This document shows positions 6,677 through 7,784 of a stretch of DNA of 7,784 nt, piece after piece. The translations under genes and the position numbers were made by a program. The notes under the pieces are model-generated. The model searched no databases and was not told the DNA's origin. It worked only from the letters and a program-made list of their open reading frames with translations. The DNA is from Cohaesibacteraceae bacterium. Its GTDB lineage: Bacteria > Pseudomonadota > Alphaproteobacteria > Rhizobiales > Cohaesibacteraceae. Numbering within the stretch: position 1 is the first letter of the stretch; the number at the start of each line of letters is the position of its first letter. The DNA is taken from contig JAESRR010000034.1 of the NCBI GenBank assembly GCA_016764535.1, positions 1 to 7,784 on the forward strand. The letters run 5' to 3'.

Positions 6677-7784
6677 CAAATTTGTTATTCCGGGGGAAGC
6701 CCTTTGGTGGCAGTCTGCCAGACTGTGCACGAACACCCGTCCAGTCGCCCAGCTCATCCAGGGATCGCCTGTAACTACGTCCAGAACTATCATGCCAGAC
6801 CAGACCATCAGCAGCTTTGAAAACCTTGATATCCGAAATTCCACCATCTTTATAATTCTGCAATTTCACACCCCTGCCCTTATTCATTTCAGGGATCTGA
6901 TCAAGTGGAAACAGGAGTAGTTTTCTGTTTTCGCCGATCACTGCAACATGATCTCCGACCGATATCGCAGCCAGTTTTGCTTCGTGCGGGCTCGTTACAT
7001 TCAGAACCTGTTTGCCCTTTTTGGTGTTGGCAATCATATTGTCTTCAAGAACAACAAATGCTCTGCCATCGGTCGAGGAAAGAACCCGTTTACGACCTGG
7101 TTTGTGAACAAAAACCTCGACAATGTCGACATCCGGGTCCATGTCAATCATCACACGCACAGGTTCACCATGGCCACGGCCTCCGGGTAAACCATCAGCC
7201 ACCAACGTATAAAACCGGCCATTGGTGGCCATAAGAAGTAGTTTATCGATGGTTTCTGCGTGAAACGAAATGTTCAGTTTATCACCGGTTTTGAATGAAA
7301 GCGCCGATATATCCTGATTGTGACCCTTCAGTGTTCTTATCCAGCCAAGTTCTGAAATTACAACAGTTATAGATTCACGTTCAATCAATGCCTGTTGAAT
7401 GGTTTCCAGATCAACGGTCGAGGCCTTGCCAAATTGCGTACGCCTCTCCCCCAGGTCAGTATTGGGACCAAATTTTTTATACAATTCCCGAATTTGACGC
7501 GAAATGGTTTTCCACTGCAGTTTGTCCGATCCGAGAAGTTCGAGGATTTCCAGTCGTTCTGTTTCAAGCTTTCCGTGCTCGGTTTGAATTTCAACTTCCT
7601 CGAGCTTGCGCAAGCTCCGCAATCGCATATTCAAAATGGCTTCGGCCTGAATATCTGATAGAGAAAACGTACTCATTAATAACTTTTTGGGTTCGTCTTC
7701 ATAACGAATAATACGAATAATCTCATCGAGATTTAGATAAGCAATCAAATACCCGGCAAGTATTTCCAGTCGATGTTCAATTTT
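6657..7784 (-). CDS. parC: DNA topoisomerase IV subunit A, C-terminal part (start beyond window)
   Basis: Subunit A of topoisomerase IV, which with ParE decatenates replicated chromosomes. The frame is open through the right edge, so about 376 C-terminal residues are present and the catalytic tyrosine region lies outside. The visible part opens with the end of the breakage-reunion domain: HRLEILAGYLIAYLNLDEII, then QAEAILNMRLRSLRKLEEVE, the coiled-coil and gate region. The DNA-wrapping beta-pinwheel follows with blade-like repeats such as SELGWIRTLKGHN, NGRFYTLVADGLPGGRGHGE, DGRAFVVLEDN and NKGRGVKLQNYKDGG. It ends in GDWTGVRAQSGRLPPKGFPRNNKF. ParC is preferred over GyrA because the short, degenerate pinwheel has GGRGHGEPV and GRGVKLQ instead of a clean GyrA box and there is no acidic tail; the GFPRNNKF ending matches alphaproteobacterial ParC as I recall it. 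It converges with the EEP gene, stops 30 bp apart. Confidence 0.92.
   Translation of the reverse strand, partial: KIEHRLEILAGYLIAYLNLDEIIRIIRYEDEPKKLLMSTFSLSDIQAEAILNMRLRSLRKLEEVEIQTEHGKLETERLEILELLGSDKLQWKTISRQIRELYKKFGPNTDLGERRTQFGKASTVDLETIQQALIERESITVVISELGWIRTLKGHNQDISALSFKTGDKLNISFHAETIDKLLLMATNGRFYTLVADGLPGGRGHGEPVRVMIDMDPDVDIVEVFVHKPGRKRVLSSTDGRAFVVLEDNMIANTKKGKQVLNVTSPHEAKLAAISVGDHVAVIGENRKLLLFPLDQIPEMNKGRGVKLQNYKDGGISDIKVFKAADGLVWHDSSGRSYRRSLDELGDWTGVRAQSGRLPPKGFPRNNKFGEPGEK

Noticed and set aside
6905..7234. Plus-strand open frame of 109 codons opposite parC
   Set aside because: Antisense to the conserved ParC pinwheel; Cys/His/Gln-rich with no domain.
1..7784. CRISPR array, transposase, tRNA/rRNA gene, toxin-antitoxin or defence system
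   Set aside because: No regularly spaced repeats, insertion-sequence ends, RNA gene signatures or related protein motifs were seen; the region is densely filled by conserved chromosomal genes.

Overview
The window looks like an ordinary chromosomal, largely housekeeping stretch of an alphaproteobacterium. The best guess is a Hyphomicrobiales (Rhizobiales)-type organism with fairly low GC for that group, mid-40s percent by eye. The clues are the Bpt protein, the RDD protein, the ACT-tailed threonine ammonia-lyase and the ParC C-terminus, all of which read like the rhizobial/Brucella-type versions as I remember them. No database search was possible, so the taxon is an inference.

Layout: six genes run left to right on the + strand and one runs inward from the right edge on the - strand. 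(1) 2-1000: a LivH-type permease of a branched-chain amino acid ABC transporter, with its 5' end at or beyond the window edge. (2) 1067-2278: a PLP-dependent threonine ammonia-lyase with a C-terminal ACT domain. (3) 2374-2877: an RDD-family small membrane protein, most likely starting at a GTG with a good ribosome binding site rather than at the upstream ATG that overlaps the previous stop. (4) 2953-4782: an SLC13/DASS-like permease with two RCK_C (TrkA-C) domains between its two membrane halves. (5) 4813-5559: Bpt, the bacterial leucyl/arginyl-tRNA--protein transferase. (6) 5586-6626: a membrane-anchored endonuclease/exonuclease/phosphatase-fold protein with an intact catalytic set. (7) 6657-7784, minus strand: the C-terminal ~375 residues of DNA topoisomerase IV subunit A (ParC), whose start lies beyond the window.

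The + strand genes are closely spaced (gaps of roughly 25-95 bp), so parts may be co-transcribed, but they do not form an obvious pathway. They cover amino-acid transport and catabolism, an ion or organic-anion transporter, N-degron tagging and a lipid- or nucleic-acid-directed phosphoesterase. The EEP gene and parC converge with a 30-bp gap. An 8-bp perfect inverted repeat that includes the parC stop is a candidate shared terminator.

I found no mobile element, CRISPR array, tRNA/rRNA gene, riboswitch or frameshifted gene. No intergenic stretch exceeds 100 bp. I do not see a convincing undescribed system. The observations worth a second look are start-codon choices, short inverted repeats in the permease gene, the convergent hairpin, the RCK-containing permease and the uncharacterised membrane-anchored EEP protein.
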